From assembly GCA_030535245.1 (NCBI GenBank), contig JAUNBJ010000005.1, positions 1 through 51,862 of the forward strand: a stretch of 51,862 nucleotides of DNA, in the 5' to 3' direction. Source of the stretch: Planctomycetia bacterium (lineage in GTDB: Bacteria; Planctomycetota; Planctomycetia; Pirellulales; Thermoguttaceae). Numbering within the stretch: position 1 is the stretch's first letter; every line of letters starts with the position of its first letter. Position numbers and translations under genes: made by a program. Below are positions 27,237-35,821 of the stretch, in pieces. Under the pieces are notes generated by a model. That model was not told the DNA's origin. It saw only the letters and a program-made list of their open reading frames with translations, and searched no databases.

Positions 27237-27733
27237 TAGGTTGCAAAACTTACCAGGGAGAAATACTATTTCCCCAAGAGGCCGCATACTGCAACTGGTT
27301 GGGCCAATACATTCGTGCTTCAGAATCCAGGAAATGTCGTGTTACGGGGCTGACATTTTACAAAGAATACATTAAAAACAACGAGCTAATTACATTGTAT
27401 CACCTCCGTAATGCAATTGCGGCACAAGGACAGTTTTTTCCTCAAATATGGAAAACCGCACCAGAAATAACGCAAAATCTACTTTCCCAGGCGAATTGGG
27501 ACGATGAATTTAACATGCAATCTCCCCATTTTCATCTGTTTTATTTTCAGGATGGAAAATCGCCGTTATTGACATTTTGTGCTATCAAAACACAGAAAAA
27601 ATTTCTGGGATTAGTTACGAACTATCTTTATTATTACGGTGTCGGGAAAAAAATAAAAACTCAAATTCAACTACTTGGAAATCAAGTTCACAGTACCTCG
27701 GCAATCAATATCATGGAATCGTTAATGGGGTAA
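27224..27733 (+). pseudogene. C-terminal fragment of the SNF2-family helicase
   Basis: The first few codons are MITE sequence; the helicase resumes at LGCKTYQGEILFPQEA. Both GCKTYQGEILFPQE and CRVTGLTFYKEYIK fit the repeat pattern of the tail upstream of the insertion, and removing the MITE puts them in frame with it. The rest (about 125 residues, ending INIMESLMG) is not recognised. On its own the fragment has no plausible start or ribosome site, so it is probably no longer made. Confidence 0.8.
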
Positions 27734-27753
27734 TCGTTTTGTTGCAACCCTTT

Positions 27754-28491
27754 TCACCGCCCCACATTGGGCAGATTTCCGGGCCAAGAGGATAGCATCG
27801 CGGCAATGGCGATCGCGGCGGTTTCCGTACGAAGAATGCGTCGGCCAAGCGATACCGCCTGCCAACCGTTTGCCAACGCCAACGCACACTCCTTTTCCGA
27901 AAAGCCCCCCTCCGGCCCAACGGCGGCCAAAACGGGAGCCTCGGCATTTTGCGATAAAGCCTCCCCAAGCGAAACTCCCCCCGGATGCGATAAAAGACGC
28001 AGCGTCCCCTCCGCCGGCATGGTCCATAGTTTTTGCGTGCTTATCGGTTCCGCAATCCGTAAAAGCGTGTTGCGTCCGCACTGCTTCGACGCCTCGATCA
28101 CCACCCGACCCAAACGCTCCGCAGCCGCCGCCCCCGCTTTGGCCACCGAAAATTCCGCATCCAGAGGAAGAAACTCCGTGACGCCAAGCTCCGTGATTTT
28201 TTCCACGAGCCATTTTTGGCGATCCCCTTTGGGCAACGCGACCGCCAACGTCAAACGCCGTTCGTTCTCCCGCGAAACCTCACGCCGTGTGGAAAGCTCC
28301 ACGTCCATTTCCTTTTTCCGAACTGCGGAAATAAGGCCGTCAAATTCGGCTCCGGAACCGTCGAACAGGACGATCCCCTGTCCCGCCTTCACCCGCATGA
28401 CATGAATCAAATGGTGCGCCTCGTCGCCGGAAAGCGTGACGGTCGCGGGAACTTCGGGAAGCGTTTGTGAGGAATAATAACGATAAGCCAT
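27754..28491 (-). CDS. rsmE: 16S rRNA m3U1498 methyltransferase RsmE
   Basis: 245 residues from the ATG at 28491 behind GGAAAG; a GTG at 28503 is the alternative. An N-terminal PUA-like domain (GDEAHHLIHVMRVKAG) is followed by a SPOUT methyltransferase domain with the knot motifs VGPEGGFSEKE and LGRRILRTETA. It methylates U1498 in helix 44 of 16S rRNA using S-adenosylmethionine. It lies 42 bases after mnmA and probably shares its transcript. Convergent with the broken helicase gene. Confidence 0.95.
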   Translation of the reverse strand: MAYRYYSSQTLPEVPATVTLSGDEAHHLIHVMRVKAGQGIVLFDGSGAEFDGLISAVRKKEMDVELSTRREVSRENERRLTLAVALPKGDRQKWLVEKITELGVTEFLPLDAEFSVAKAGAAAAERLGRVVIEASKQCGRNTLLRIAEPISTQKLWTMPAEGTLRLLSHPGGVSLGEALSQNAEAPVLAAVGPEGGFSEKECALALANGWQAVSLGRRILRTETAAIAIAAMLSSWPGNLPNVGR

Positions 28492-28533
28492 GCGTCTTTC
28501 CACCGATTGCCAAAAAACGACTTGCCAAAAAAA

Positions 28534-29595
28534 TTACTGAATCCATCCCCCGCCCAGCACCTGTTCGCCATCGTAGCAAACCGCCGCCTGGCCGGGCGCA
28601 ATACCAAATACCGGACGTTCAAACCGCACCGAAAAGCCCCCCTCTTTCGGCGTAACCTCGGCAGGAAGGGCGGGGGTGCGATAACGAATCTTCACCGTAC
28701 ACCGAAACGGCTCCGACGGAACGTCGATCTGCCAGTTCACGTCTGCCGCTTCCAACGTCTCGCAGGCCAATTCGTCGTGCTTCCCCAAAATCACCCGCCG
28801 CGTGTCCGGCTCCAGGCGTACCACAAAATGCGGTTCCCGAAAACTTAACCCCAACCCCTTCCGCTGGCCGATGGTGTACCGCTCCAACCCCTGGTGCGGC
28901 CCCCGATTTTCTCCCGTAGTGGTGACAAAATCCCCCATGCTTTCCGGGTATTTTCCGGTTTTCTGGAAAACATATTCCCGCACAAACGCCGCATGATCGT
29001 CGCCCGGAACGAAACAGACCTCCTGGCTGTCTTTCTTCGCAGCGTTGGGCAAACCCAGCTCGGATGCCATCGCACGAATTTCCTCTTTCCGATACCCGCC
29101 CACCGGAAACATCAGCCGGGAGAGTTTGTCTCGCGAAATCCGATGAAGAACGTACGACTGGTCTTTGGAAGCATCGCGACCGACGAGAATCCGCCCCCCC
29201 TCCAGCCTCGCGTAGTGCCCCGTCGCCACACGGTCGGCGCCAAGGTCGTCAGCCAGCTCGAACAGTTTGCCAAATTTCAGCTTCGCGTTGCACACAATAC
29301 ATGGATTGGGCGTGCGGCAGTGAGTGTACTCGTCGACAAAATATTCCACGATCTGCGTAAATTCCTCGCGAAAATCCAGCAGATGCAATGGAATCCCCAA
29401 ACGCTTTGCCACCGCCTGAGCGTCGGCCGCATCCTCCTCGCTGCAACAACCATGTTTGCGACGAAGGACTTCTTCCGTCAGGGAAATTCCATGCTTCATG
29501 AATACGCCGACAATCTCGTGCCCCTCACGACGTAACAACTCCGCCGCAACGCTGCTATCCACGCCGCCCGACATGGCAAGGAGGATTTTACTCAT
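28534..29595 (-). CDS. mnmA: tRNA-specific 2-thiouridylase MnmA
   Basis: 353 residues. PP-loop SGGVDS at 9-14. Catalytic cysteines are Cys99 (PNPCIVC) and Cys194 (SQEVCF). DASKDQSYVL and GLERYTIGQRKGLGL are family blocks, and the C-terminal beta-barrel is complete. It thiolates U34 of tRNA-Lys, Glu and Gln. First gene of mnmA-rsmE with a strong promoter at 29667-29694. Confidence 0.96.
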   Translation of the reverse strand: MSKILLAMSGGVDSSVAAELLRREGHEIVGVFMKHGISLTEEVLRRKHGCCSEEDAADAQAVAKRLGIPLHLLDFREEFTQIVEYFVDEYTHCRTPNPCIVCNAKLKFGKLFELADDLGADRVATGHYARLEGGRILVGRDASKDQSYVLHRISRDKLSRLMFPVGGYRKEEIRAMASELGLPNAAKKDSQEVCFVPGDDHAAFVREYVFQKTGKYPESMGDFVTTTGENRGPHQGLERYTIGQRKGLGLSFREPHFVVRLEPDTRRVILGKHDELACETLEAADVNWQIDVPSEPFRCTVKIRYRTPALPAEVTPKEGGFSVRFERPVFGIAPGQAAVCYDGEQVLGGGWIQ

Positions 29596-29666
29596 AATTT
29601 TTCAGGAACTCGAACTCTTTCAAACTTTCCGGAGGATACGGCAACCACGCAAGGCACCCACCCGCC

Positions 29667-29694
29667 ATTATAACCGCCCCGAGAAAAAAGTCAA
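29667..29694 (-). promoter_or_regulatory. Promoter of mnmA-rsmE
   Basis: Minus strand: TTGACT (29689-29694), 16 bases, TATAAT (29667-29672). Leader about 65 bases. Back to back with the promoter of the GH42-like gene. Confidence 0.7.
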
Positions 29695-29743
29695 GAATTT
29701 CACGAGAAGAAACACCGTGGATTAATGGTTAATCGGGCCTTCC

Positions 29744-29772
29744 TTGAAATTTTGCCGTCGGTCGGTTACAAT
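29744..29772 (+). promoter_or_regulatory. Promoter of the GH42-like gene
   Basis: TTGAAA, 17 bases, TACAAT. The expected start near 29779 leaves about 38 bases before the ATG at 29817, supporting that start over the ATG at 29781. Confidence 0.65.
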
Positions 29773-29816
29773 AGGAGAAAATGCCATTTCAATCGTCTTT
29801 TGGGGAAGGATTTTCC

Positions 29817-31970
29817 ATGAAAAAATTTTGGATAAGCGCCGTATGTATCTGGGTTTTGGGAGTGGTGGCGTTTGGGCAAAAGTGGGAGGTAAAAGACTGG
29901 AAGGGAATGCCATGCCTGTGGAAAGACGACGCGCCGGTGACGCCGATGATGTTCTGGCAGTGGGAACTTCAGGAAAAGGACGTGCGGGATATGTCGGGGG
30001 CCGGAATGCAGATTTTCAGCATGTTCGGCTCGTTCCCGCATTACTCGTATCCGTATTGGAAAAAGGGGGGTGCGTTCGGAATGGAGTACCAGGACGCGAA
30101 CATCCGGAAACTGCTGGAATGGAGTCCGAACGCATCTTTTCTGCCGCGTATTTTTTCGTCGGCCCCGGACTGGTGGATTGCGGAAAACCCCAAAGAGAAT
30201 ATCGTCTACACCAACAAAGACGCTACAACCACGCCGAGGGAATCGTTCGCGTCGCGAAAATTCCTGGATGAGAGTGGGGAAATGTATCGGAAAGCGGTAC
30301 GTCACCTGCTTACGCAATACCGCCAGCACCTGCTTGGAATCCATGTCACCAGCGGGCCATGGGGCGAGCATTTTTCGTGGGACGCGTATCTGGGGTTGAA
30401 AAATCGTCCCGGAGGGAGCGACGGTTCGGAACCGATGAGGCAGGCGTTCATCGCGTATTGCCGAAACAAATATGGCGACGACGTTCAGCGTTTGCGGCAG
30501 GCGTATCACGACGAAACGCTTACCTTCCAGACGCTTCAGGTGCCGGATCTCGACGAGCGGAAAAAATGGGTTGACGACGCGTGGCGGGATCCGGGAAAAT
30601 CACGCTGGGTGCCGGATTATTTCGAGTGTCACCATGAAACGACGGTGCGGATGATCGACCATTTTTGCCGGATCGTCAAGGAAGAATCGAAGGGGAATCT
30701 GACCACGATGGTCTTTTATGGCTACGTGCAGGATGAAAAATGGCCGATCGAGTGCGACCACCGCGCCCCGTCGAAAATTTACCAGTTGGAGAGTGTCGAC
30801 ATGCTTTCCGCACCGCATACGTACCACCGACGCGCTTTGGGCGACGACGGCGAAATGCGGCAGTATCTGGCCAGTGCCGCCCTCCATGGCAAACTGTTTG
30901 TCGACGAGGGGGACGACATGACGCATTTGGAACGCCAGAAACCCCACCCCGACAGTCGTGCCCACGCAACCAACATGGAGGAATCGCTGGCCCTGCTGTA
31001 TCGCGAGTTTGGCAATACCGTTTCGCATGGCGTGGGGTTGTGGTACATGGATTTGAAAAAGGACACCTTCCGCGACCCGCAACTGGTGGATGCCGTGGGA
31101 CGCATGAAAAAGTGGGCCGACGAATCGCTGAAGCATTCCCGCCGTCGCTGCTCGGAAGTGGCGGTCATTTCCAACCCGGAAAGCGAGTTCTACCTGGGCT
31201 ACCGGCAGCATCCGTCGAACAACATCGGCGAGGGGCTGTACCTGCGGCAGATGGGGGCATTCTATCGTGCCGGGGCACCGTTCGACTGGTTTTTAATCGA
31301 CGACCTCGAAGCGGTGGAAAAGGGAAATTACAAAGTTTGTATTTTTCTCGACGATTTCTTCATGACGGAAAAGCACCGCGAAATGGTCGAGCGGCTGAAG
31401 TCGAAAAACCGGACGCTCATCTGGTTCTTCGCTCCCGGATACGTTTCGGAAAACGCGTTGTCTCAGGAACGTATGGAACGGCTGATCGGTTTCCGTTTGG
31501 AAAAACAGGCCGAAGGGAAACTGATGGCGAAAAATCCGGCGACGGGCGAAACGTCTGGCTGGAACGTGCCGCAGAAGGCAATATTCACGATCCTGCCCGA
31601 TTCGCAAACGAAGGTGCTGGCCCACGGGATTGAAAATCTGGAGAAATCGGTCGTGATGGGACAGAAGGAAAGGGACGGCTGGCGATCCGTTTTTTCCGCC
31701 GTTCCGGGAATGTCGCCGACACTGCTCCGGCAACTTTACCGGGAAGCGGGGGTGCATGTTTACGTTGACAGCGACGACGTGGTACTGTCGGCCAACGCGT
31801 CGTGGCTCTCCCTCCACACGCGGGAAGCGGGCGACTACACCCTTCAACTCCCCAGAACATGCCGCAAAATTACCGAGGTGACGACCGAACAAGTCATTGC
31901 GGAAAACACCGACACGTTCACCATCCCGCTGCGGAAATTCCAGACGGCGGTCTTTTTGATGGAACCGTAA
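29817..31970 (+). CDS. Secreted glycoside hydrolase, GH42 beta-galactosidase-like
   Basis: 717 residues from the ATG at 29817 behind GGGGAAGGA; starting there exposes a signal peptide (MKKFWISAVCIWVLGVVAFGQ). The first half looks like a TIM barrel of clan GH-A: YGDDVQRLRQAYH is typical GH42 wording, TSGPWGEHFSW may hold the acid/base Glu and KLFVDEGDD the nucleophile. The second half (from about residue 420) resembles the GH42 trimerisation domain, and a small beta domain ends the protein. Substrate inferred only as a beta-linked sugar. Its own promoter; convergent with the transporter pair. Confidence 0.7.
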   Translation: MKKFWISAVCIWVLGVVAFGQKWEVKDWKGMPCLWKDDAPVTPMMFWQWELQEKDVRDMSGAGMQIFSMFGSFPHYSYPYWKKGGAFGMEYQDANIRKLLEWSPNASFLPRIFSSAPDWWIAENPKENIVYTNKDATTTPRESFASRKFLDESGEMYRKAVRHLLTQYRQHLLGIHVTSGPWGEHFSWDAYLGLKNRPGGSDGSEPMRQAFIAYCRNKYGDDVQRLRQAYHDETLTFQTLQVPDLDERKKWVDDAWRDPGKSRWVPDYFECHHETTVRMIDHFCRIVKEESKGNLTTMVFYGYVQDEKWPIECDHRAPSKIYQLESVDMLSAPHTYHRRALGDDGEMRQYLASAALHGKLFVDEGDDMTHLERQKPHPDSRAHATNMEESLALLYREFGNTVSHGVGLWYMDLKKDTFRDPQLVDAVGRMKKWADESLKHSRRRCSEVAVISNPESEFYLGYRQHPSNNIGEGLYLRQMGAFYRAGAPFDWFLIDDLEAVEKGNYKVCIFLDDFFMTEKHREMVERLKSKNRTLIWFFAPGYVSENALSQERMERLIGFRLEKQAEGKLMAKNPATGETSGWNVPQKAIFTILPDSQTKVLAHGIENLEKSVVMGQKERDGWRSVFSAVPGMSPTLLRQLYREAGVHVYVDSDDVVLSANASWLSLHTREAGDYTLQLPRTCRKITEVTTEQVIAENTDTFTIPLRKFQTAVFLMEP

Positions 31971-31994
31971 GCGGAAATTTCCCGGATTCCCGGT

Positions 31995-32189
31995 TTAGCG
32001 GACGTTGGTACGTTTTTGCAACCGGCGTCGCCGACGTCGCTGCCGTAGCTTCTCGTCCATAGCCAGTTTGCCAGGGTCGGGAAGCTGGATCGGCTTTTGC
32101 GGACAAAGCACACGCCAACAGCACCACACGAACAGCGACGTGACGGCCGATACCGCGAGAATCATGCAAAACCAACCTTCAGGCGTCAT
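31995..32189 (-). CDS. MetS-like small subunit of an NSS transporter
   Basis: 64 residues: one membrane helix (about 5-28, GWFCMILAVSAVTSLFVWCCW) and a basic tail (RQRRRRRRLQKR). The position, overlapping the transporter gene by four bases, and the start MTP matching MetS-type proteins indicate the accessory subunit described for methionine/alanine importers. Assigned from context and topology, as the tail is longer and more basic than usual. Confidence 0.7.
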   Translation of the reverse strand: MTPEGWFCMILAVSAVTSLFVWCCWRVLCPQKPIQLPDPGKLAMDEKLRQRRRRRRLQKRTNVR

Positions 32190-33856
32190 GGCAAATCCTC
32201 CCGTGTTTCCGGTTTCTGAACAAGCAGACGTTTTTGGTGCTTTTCACGGCGAATCCATTTTTTCTCGGAATACCAGGTGGCCAACTCAAACAGCCCCACC
32301 GCCGCCATTAAAAACAATATGGCAAACAGCACCACACGGTTCGTCACCACATCGTAAAGCCGACCGCCCAGATTGTTCCAGCACCAAAGCGCGAAAATGA
32401 TGATCAGGTACGGCGTGGAAATATATTTCAAAACCCAGCCCATGATCCGTGGTACGCGAATAGCCGCTCCGCGATCCAGTTCCCGAAGCATCTTCTGGTC
32501 GCCCCAGACCCACGATACAAGAATCGTTTGGAACATGGCCATGACAAACAGCCCCAGATTGCCTCCCCAGAAGTCGAACGTGTCGAGAACCAACGCGTTG
32601 GACGAAAAATAGCAAACCATGAACGTGCCGATTCCACCCACAAGCGCCGTCAGCGCAATGCTCCGTTTGCGACCCAATTCCAGCCCTTCTTCCATCAACG
32701 CAACCGACGGCTGAAGCATGGAAATGGCACTGGTCACGGCAGCCAAAAAGAGCAGGAAAAAGAACAGGAATCCGAAAAACTGTCCGGCAGGCATCTGCTC
32801 AAAGACGTTCGGCAACGTGATGAATCCCATGGAGAACGAACTTTGCAGCGTTTCCGGCGTCAGCCCCGCCGAACCGAGAAACATGATCGCAGGCGGAATA
32901 ATCATGATACCGCCGAGCACCACTTCGCAAAATTCGTTGCTGGAGACCGCCGCGAGACTGGACAGGGCAATGTCGTCTTTTTCCCGCACGTAGCTGGCAT
33001 ACGTCACGATCAGCCCAAACCCAAGTGACACGGAAAAGAAAATCTGCGACGTCGCCGCCAACCACGTTTCCGGATTGGAAAGCGTCTGCCAAACCGTCGT
33101 GCCGGGCCGCGTCGGATTCCACATGAACCCCAGCCCGTCGAGGAAACTTTGCCCCGCAATTCCCGTCGGGTTGCCCAGCGTCACGACTCGCACCAGAATC
33201 AGCAACGAACAGACAAACAAAAGCGGCATGGCAATCTTGCAGAACATCTCGATTCCCTTGGAAATGCCCCGGTAAATCAGATAATAGTTGAATAGGAAGC
33301 AGAATGTCACGCACCCCAAAAGCGGCGTAAAAATCCCGTTGGAGAAAATCTTCCCATTCTGCGAAAGCCCCGCGAACGAAGCGAAAAACCCCGAATACGC
33401 TTCCGACGAACCCAATCGCATCCCCGGATGATTCCCCAAAAAGGAAACCGATCCCAACCCAAGGTCGTGGCAGATTCCGGTGAGGTACTGGATCGCATAC
33501 GCCAGACACCACGCCTGAATGCAGGCGTAGTACATGCTGATGACCATCGGAATGAACGCCCCCATGCCGCCGATGTAAACCCAAATCCGCGATTTTCCCG
33601 CCTGCCGGAAAATGCCAGCCACCGAGTTGAATCCGTTACGTCCGCCATGCCGCCCCAACGCCCACTCGGCCCACGAAAGCGGTATGGCCAAAATCAGAAA
33701 CGCGGTGAAATACGGTATCATGAACGCCCCGCCACCGTAAAGCGTTGCCTGGCCCGGAAATCGGAGAAAATTCCCCAATCCGATAGCACTCCCCGCGACC
33801 GCCAGTATTACCCCGATCTGCGTCCCCCAGTTCTCCCGTTTTTTCTTTTGTTCCAT
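32186..33856 (-). CDS. Sodium-dependent neurotransmitter:sodium symporter (SNF) family transporter
   Basis: 556 residues from the ATG at 33856. The N-terminal signature WGTQIGVILAVAGSAIGLGNFLRFP is diagnostic of the NSS/LeuT fold. About twelve membrane helices follow, including the unwound-helix-6 region FFSVSLGFGLIVTYASY. The family imports amino acids with sodium; pairing with a MetS-like subunit suggests small neutral amino acids or methionine. Only a weak GGGA precedes the start, but the promoter at 33893-33921 fits it. Confidence 0.92.
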   Translation of the reverse strand: MEQKKKRENWGTQIGVILAVAGSAIGLGNFLRFPGQATLYGGGAFMIPYFTAFLILAIPLSWAEWALGRHGGRNGFNSVAGIFRQAGKSRIWVYIGGMGAFIPMVISMYYACIQAWCLAYAIQYLTGICHDLGLGSVSFLGNHPGMRLGSSEAYSGFFASFAGLSQNGKIFSNGIFTPLLGCVTFCFLFNYYLIYRGISKGIEMFCKIAMPLLFVCSLLILVRVVTLGNPTGIAGQSFLDGLGFMWNPTRPGTTVWQTLSNPETWLAATSQIFFSVSLGFGLIVTYASYVREKDDIALSSLAAVSSNEFCEVVLGGIMIIPPAIMFLGSAGLTPETLQSSFSMGFITLPNVFEQMPAGQFFGFLFFFLLFLAAVTSAISMLQPSVALMEEGLELGRKRSIALTALVGGIGTFMVCYFSSNALVLDTFDFWGGNLGLFVMAMFQTILVSWVWGDQKMLRELDRGAAIRVPRIMGWVLKYISTPYLIIIFALWCWNNLGGRLYDVVTNRVVLFAILFLMAAVGLFELATWYSEKKWIRREKHQKRLLVQKPETREDLP

Positions 33857-33892
33857 CGAAGATTCCCACACACACCTTTGAACCAAAACCCT

Positions 33893-33921
33893 ATTCTAAC
33901 AAAAATTCCTGCCTCCTACAA
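33893..33921 (-). promoter_or_regulatory. Promoter of the NSS transporter genes
   Basis: Minus strand: TTGTAG (33916-33921), 17 bases, TAGAAT (33893-33898). Leader about 30 bases. Confidence 0.55.
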
Positions 33922-33995
33922 CCGGGGACAAAAGAAGAAAAACAGGGAGGAAGTCATGGATGCCTGGCACCTTCTAAAAACCACTTCTCGAAAAC

Positions 33996-34613
33996 TCAGA
34001 CCGTTTTCACCGTGGGAAGTTTGAAAAGGGAGGCGAAAAACTGATACACTCCCCCCAAAAAACCGACCGGTCGCGGCAACGTCCGCAAATGGCACGCGGG
34101 AACCTGTACCGACGTCTGGGACAAGCGACGCACCTTCCATCGCTTTTCCTCCAGTTTACGAAGCAGGTAGCCAGGCTCCAGACGCTCCAGCTCCGCACAC
34201 GCTTCCCGCCGTAGAAAAATACCGCACGCCTCCGGGGGCTCGGCGACCGGCTCGTTCGTTTCCCGGTTCACGACATGCGGACGCACGCATCCCACGGAAT
34301 CGTCGGAAAACGCCTCCATCGCGGCATTCGTCCAGCCGTCGGAAACCACGCAGCCGCAGGGAATCATCTGCACCAACGGCGACGTGCACCGCTCCAGTCC
34401 AACGCGCAAACTCGTTGCGTCGTCTTTATTTTCATAAAGATTCTCCACAAAGCGAACCTCCGCTTCCTGAAGTTCGTACGGGTTGTCATACGGAGCGTTC
34501 AAAACCACTAATATTTCACAATCGTCCGGACGGCTCTCCAAAAGCGAAAGCAGCGTTTCCTCCAAAAGCGGAGCGTCGGCATGATAGGGAATAATAATAC
34601 TTAACTTGGGCAT
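33996..34613 (-). CDS. Family 2 (GT-A) glycosyltransferase
   Basis: 205 residues from the ATG at 34613; the frame continues to a TTG at 34673 that overlaps the upstream stop. The N terminus KLSIIIPYHADAPLLEETLLSLL is the classical GT2 nucleotide-binding strand, followed by CEILVVLNAP and by CTSPLVQMIPCGCVVSDGW, where the usual metal-binding DxD is not seen. Short for the family and without an obvious membrane helix. Acceptor unknown. Last gene of a unit with the exonuclease and signal-peptidase-like genes. Confidence 0.7.
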   Translation of the reverse strand: MPKLSIIIPYHADAPLLEETLLSLLESRPDDCEILVVLNAPYDNPYELQEAEVRFVENLYENKDDATSLRVGLERCTSPLVQMIPCGCVVSDGWTNAAMEAFSDDSVGCVRPHVVNRETNEPVAEPPEACGIFLRREACAELERLEPGYLLRKLEEKRWKVRRLSQTSVQVPACHLRTLPRPVGFLGGVYQFFASLFKLPTVKTV

Positions 34614-34669
34614 ATAGGTGGGATGAAGCCGGAGGGCTTCGCAAATTTGTTTTCTGGAAAATCCAAAAC

Positions 34670-35821
34670 TCAAGGACGTCGAACGAGACCACGTATCCGC
34701 GCGGCGGGAACCCTTCCCCAGCGGCGGCTGTCCTCGCTTCGTAAACTGTTATCTCCTACTAAATAGTACCCCGGGTCGCCTTCCTTTGCAAGGGTCTTTT
34801 GCGAAAAGTTGGAAAAATTCCTGGAATTTCTCCGGTCTGGAAGCCAAAATTCCCCCCGAAACAGGGTAATTCGGGTAATTTGCACCGTTCCCTCTCCCGT
34901 CCATTTTATCTTCGGAAGGGGGAACTCCGGGGAACCGCTTTCCAAAATCGGCTCCCGCCCGACCGAAACCGCCTCCCCCGCCCGTGGAATCCCGTCCAAT
35001 GTGGAAAACAGGTATTCCCCCTCCTTTGCCGGAATCGCGAAACATCCCCATTCCTCTCCCATCGGTAAAAATATTTCCAACCGGCCGGTTCCCGACACCT
35101 TCTCGACCGAAAATATCAACTGGAACTCGCTTACCGGAAACGTCCACTCCGACCGCATCGCCGTCCCATTCCCCGCCAGCCGATTGGTCACGGGCGAAGG
35201 GTAAAAAACGTTCGACGTCGTCTTTTCCCCCTCCACAAACCGCGTCTCCAGCCTCCCTTCCGCATGGTGGTACGCCAGGGTTGCGGAACGTTCCGAGGTC
35301 GTCCACCCCTTTTCCGTCGCACGCCAGCCATCGTCGGAAACCCAACGCGATACCCCCTCCGGACGAAAACCATCGTCATGCACCAGAATCCGCTCCCGCT
35401 CCCACTGGGAGAGCGTGCGAACCCACCGACGTCCATTGACGAAGATCTTCCCATCTCGAATCGCCACCCGATCCCCCGGACACCCCACGACCCGTTTGAC
35501 ACAGGGCGTTTTCCCATCCGGCAAAACCACCACCACATCGTCATAATTATATCCCGAACAGGCAACCACCGTAACCATCTCCCCCGGCACCACTCGCCCG
35601 TCCGCCAGCAACGCGTCGGGAATCACCCCCAGACAGTTCGCGCACACCCCCCTCTCCCTGGCCGATACCCACCCCGCATAACCACAATACGGACAGACAC
35701 ATTCCCGCGTCTCCCCTCGCAGCCCCGGCAACATGGAATCCCCCTCCACACGATACCTCTCCTCCCGCGAACAGCCCGCCAGAAACAACGCCGCCAAAAA
35801 CAGCGAAATCGCTCCCCTCAT
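34670..35821 (-). CDS. Signal-peptidase-I-like lipoprotein with zinc ribbon
   Basis: 383 residues from the ATG at 35821, which overlaps the exonuclease stop as ATGA; an ATG at 35833 is the alternative. Lipobox LFLAGC with Cys17. S26 peptidase features: nucleophile Ser29 (EGDSMLP), general-base Lys109 (VKRVVGCPGD) and the terminal box YYLVGDNS...DSRRWGRVP. Between Ser and Lys sits an insert with Cys43/46 and Cys60/63 (CPYCGYAGW...CANC), a probable zinc ribbon. A beta-rich domain of about 200 residues is inserted before the terminal box. A lipid anchor instead of the usual N-terminal membrane helices is unusual. Peptidase activity is inferred from the dyad only. Confidence 0.8.
   Translation of the reverse strand: MRGAISLFLAALFLAGCSREERYRVEGDSMLPGLRGETRECVCPYCGYAGWVSARERGVCANCLGVIPDALLADGRVVPGEMVTVVACSGYNYDDVVVVLPDGKTPCVKRVVGCPGDRVAIRDGKIFVNGRRWVRTLSQWERERILVHDDGFRPEGVSRWVSDDGWRATEKGWTTSERSATLAYHHAEGRLETRFVEGEKTTSNVFYPSPVTNRLAGNGTAMRSEWTFPVSEFQLIFSVEKVSGTGRLEIFLPMGEEWGCFAIPAKEGEYLFSTLDGIPRAGEAVSVGREPILESGSPEFPLPKIKWTGEGTVQITRITLFRGEFWLPDRRNSRNFSNFSQKTLAKEGDPGYYLVGDNSLRSEDSRRWGRVPAARIRGLVRRP

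Noticed and set aside
23303..27733. Reading the SNF2 gene as part of a known multi-gene defence system such as DISARM
   Set aside because: No methyltransferase, DUF1998 or phospholipase-D partner genes flank it; neighbours are housekeeping (rsmE, mnmA) and envelope genes.
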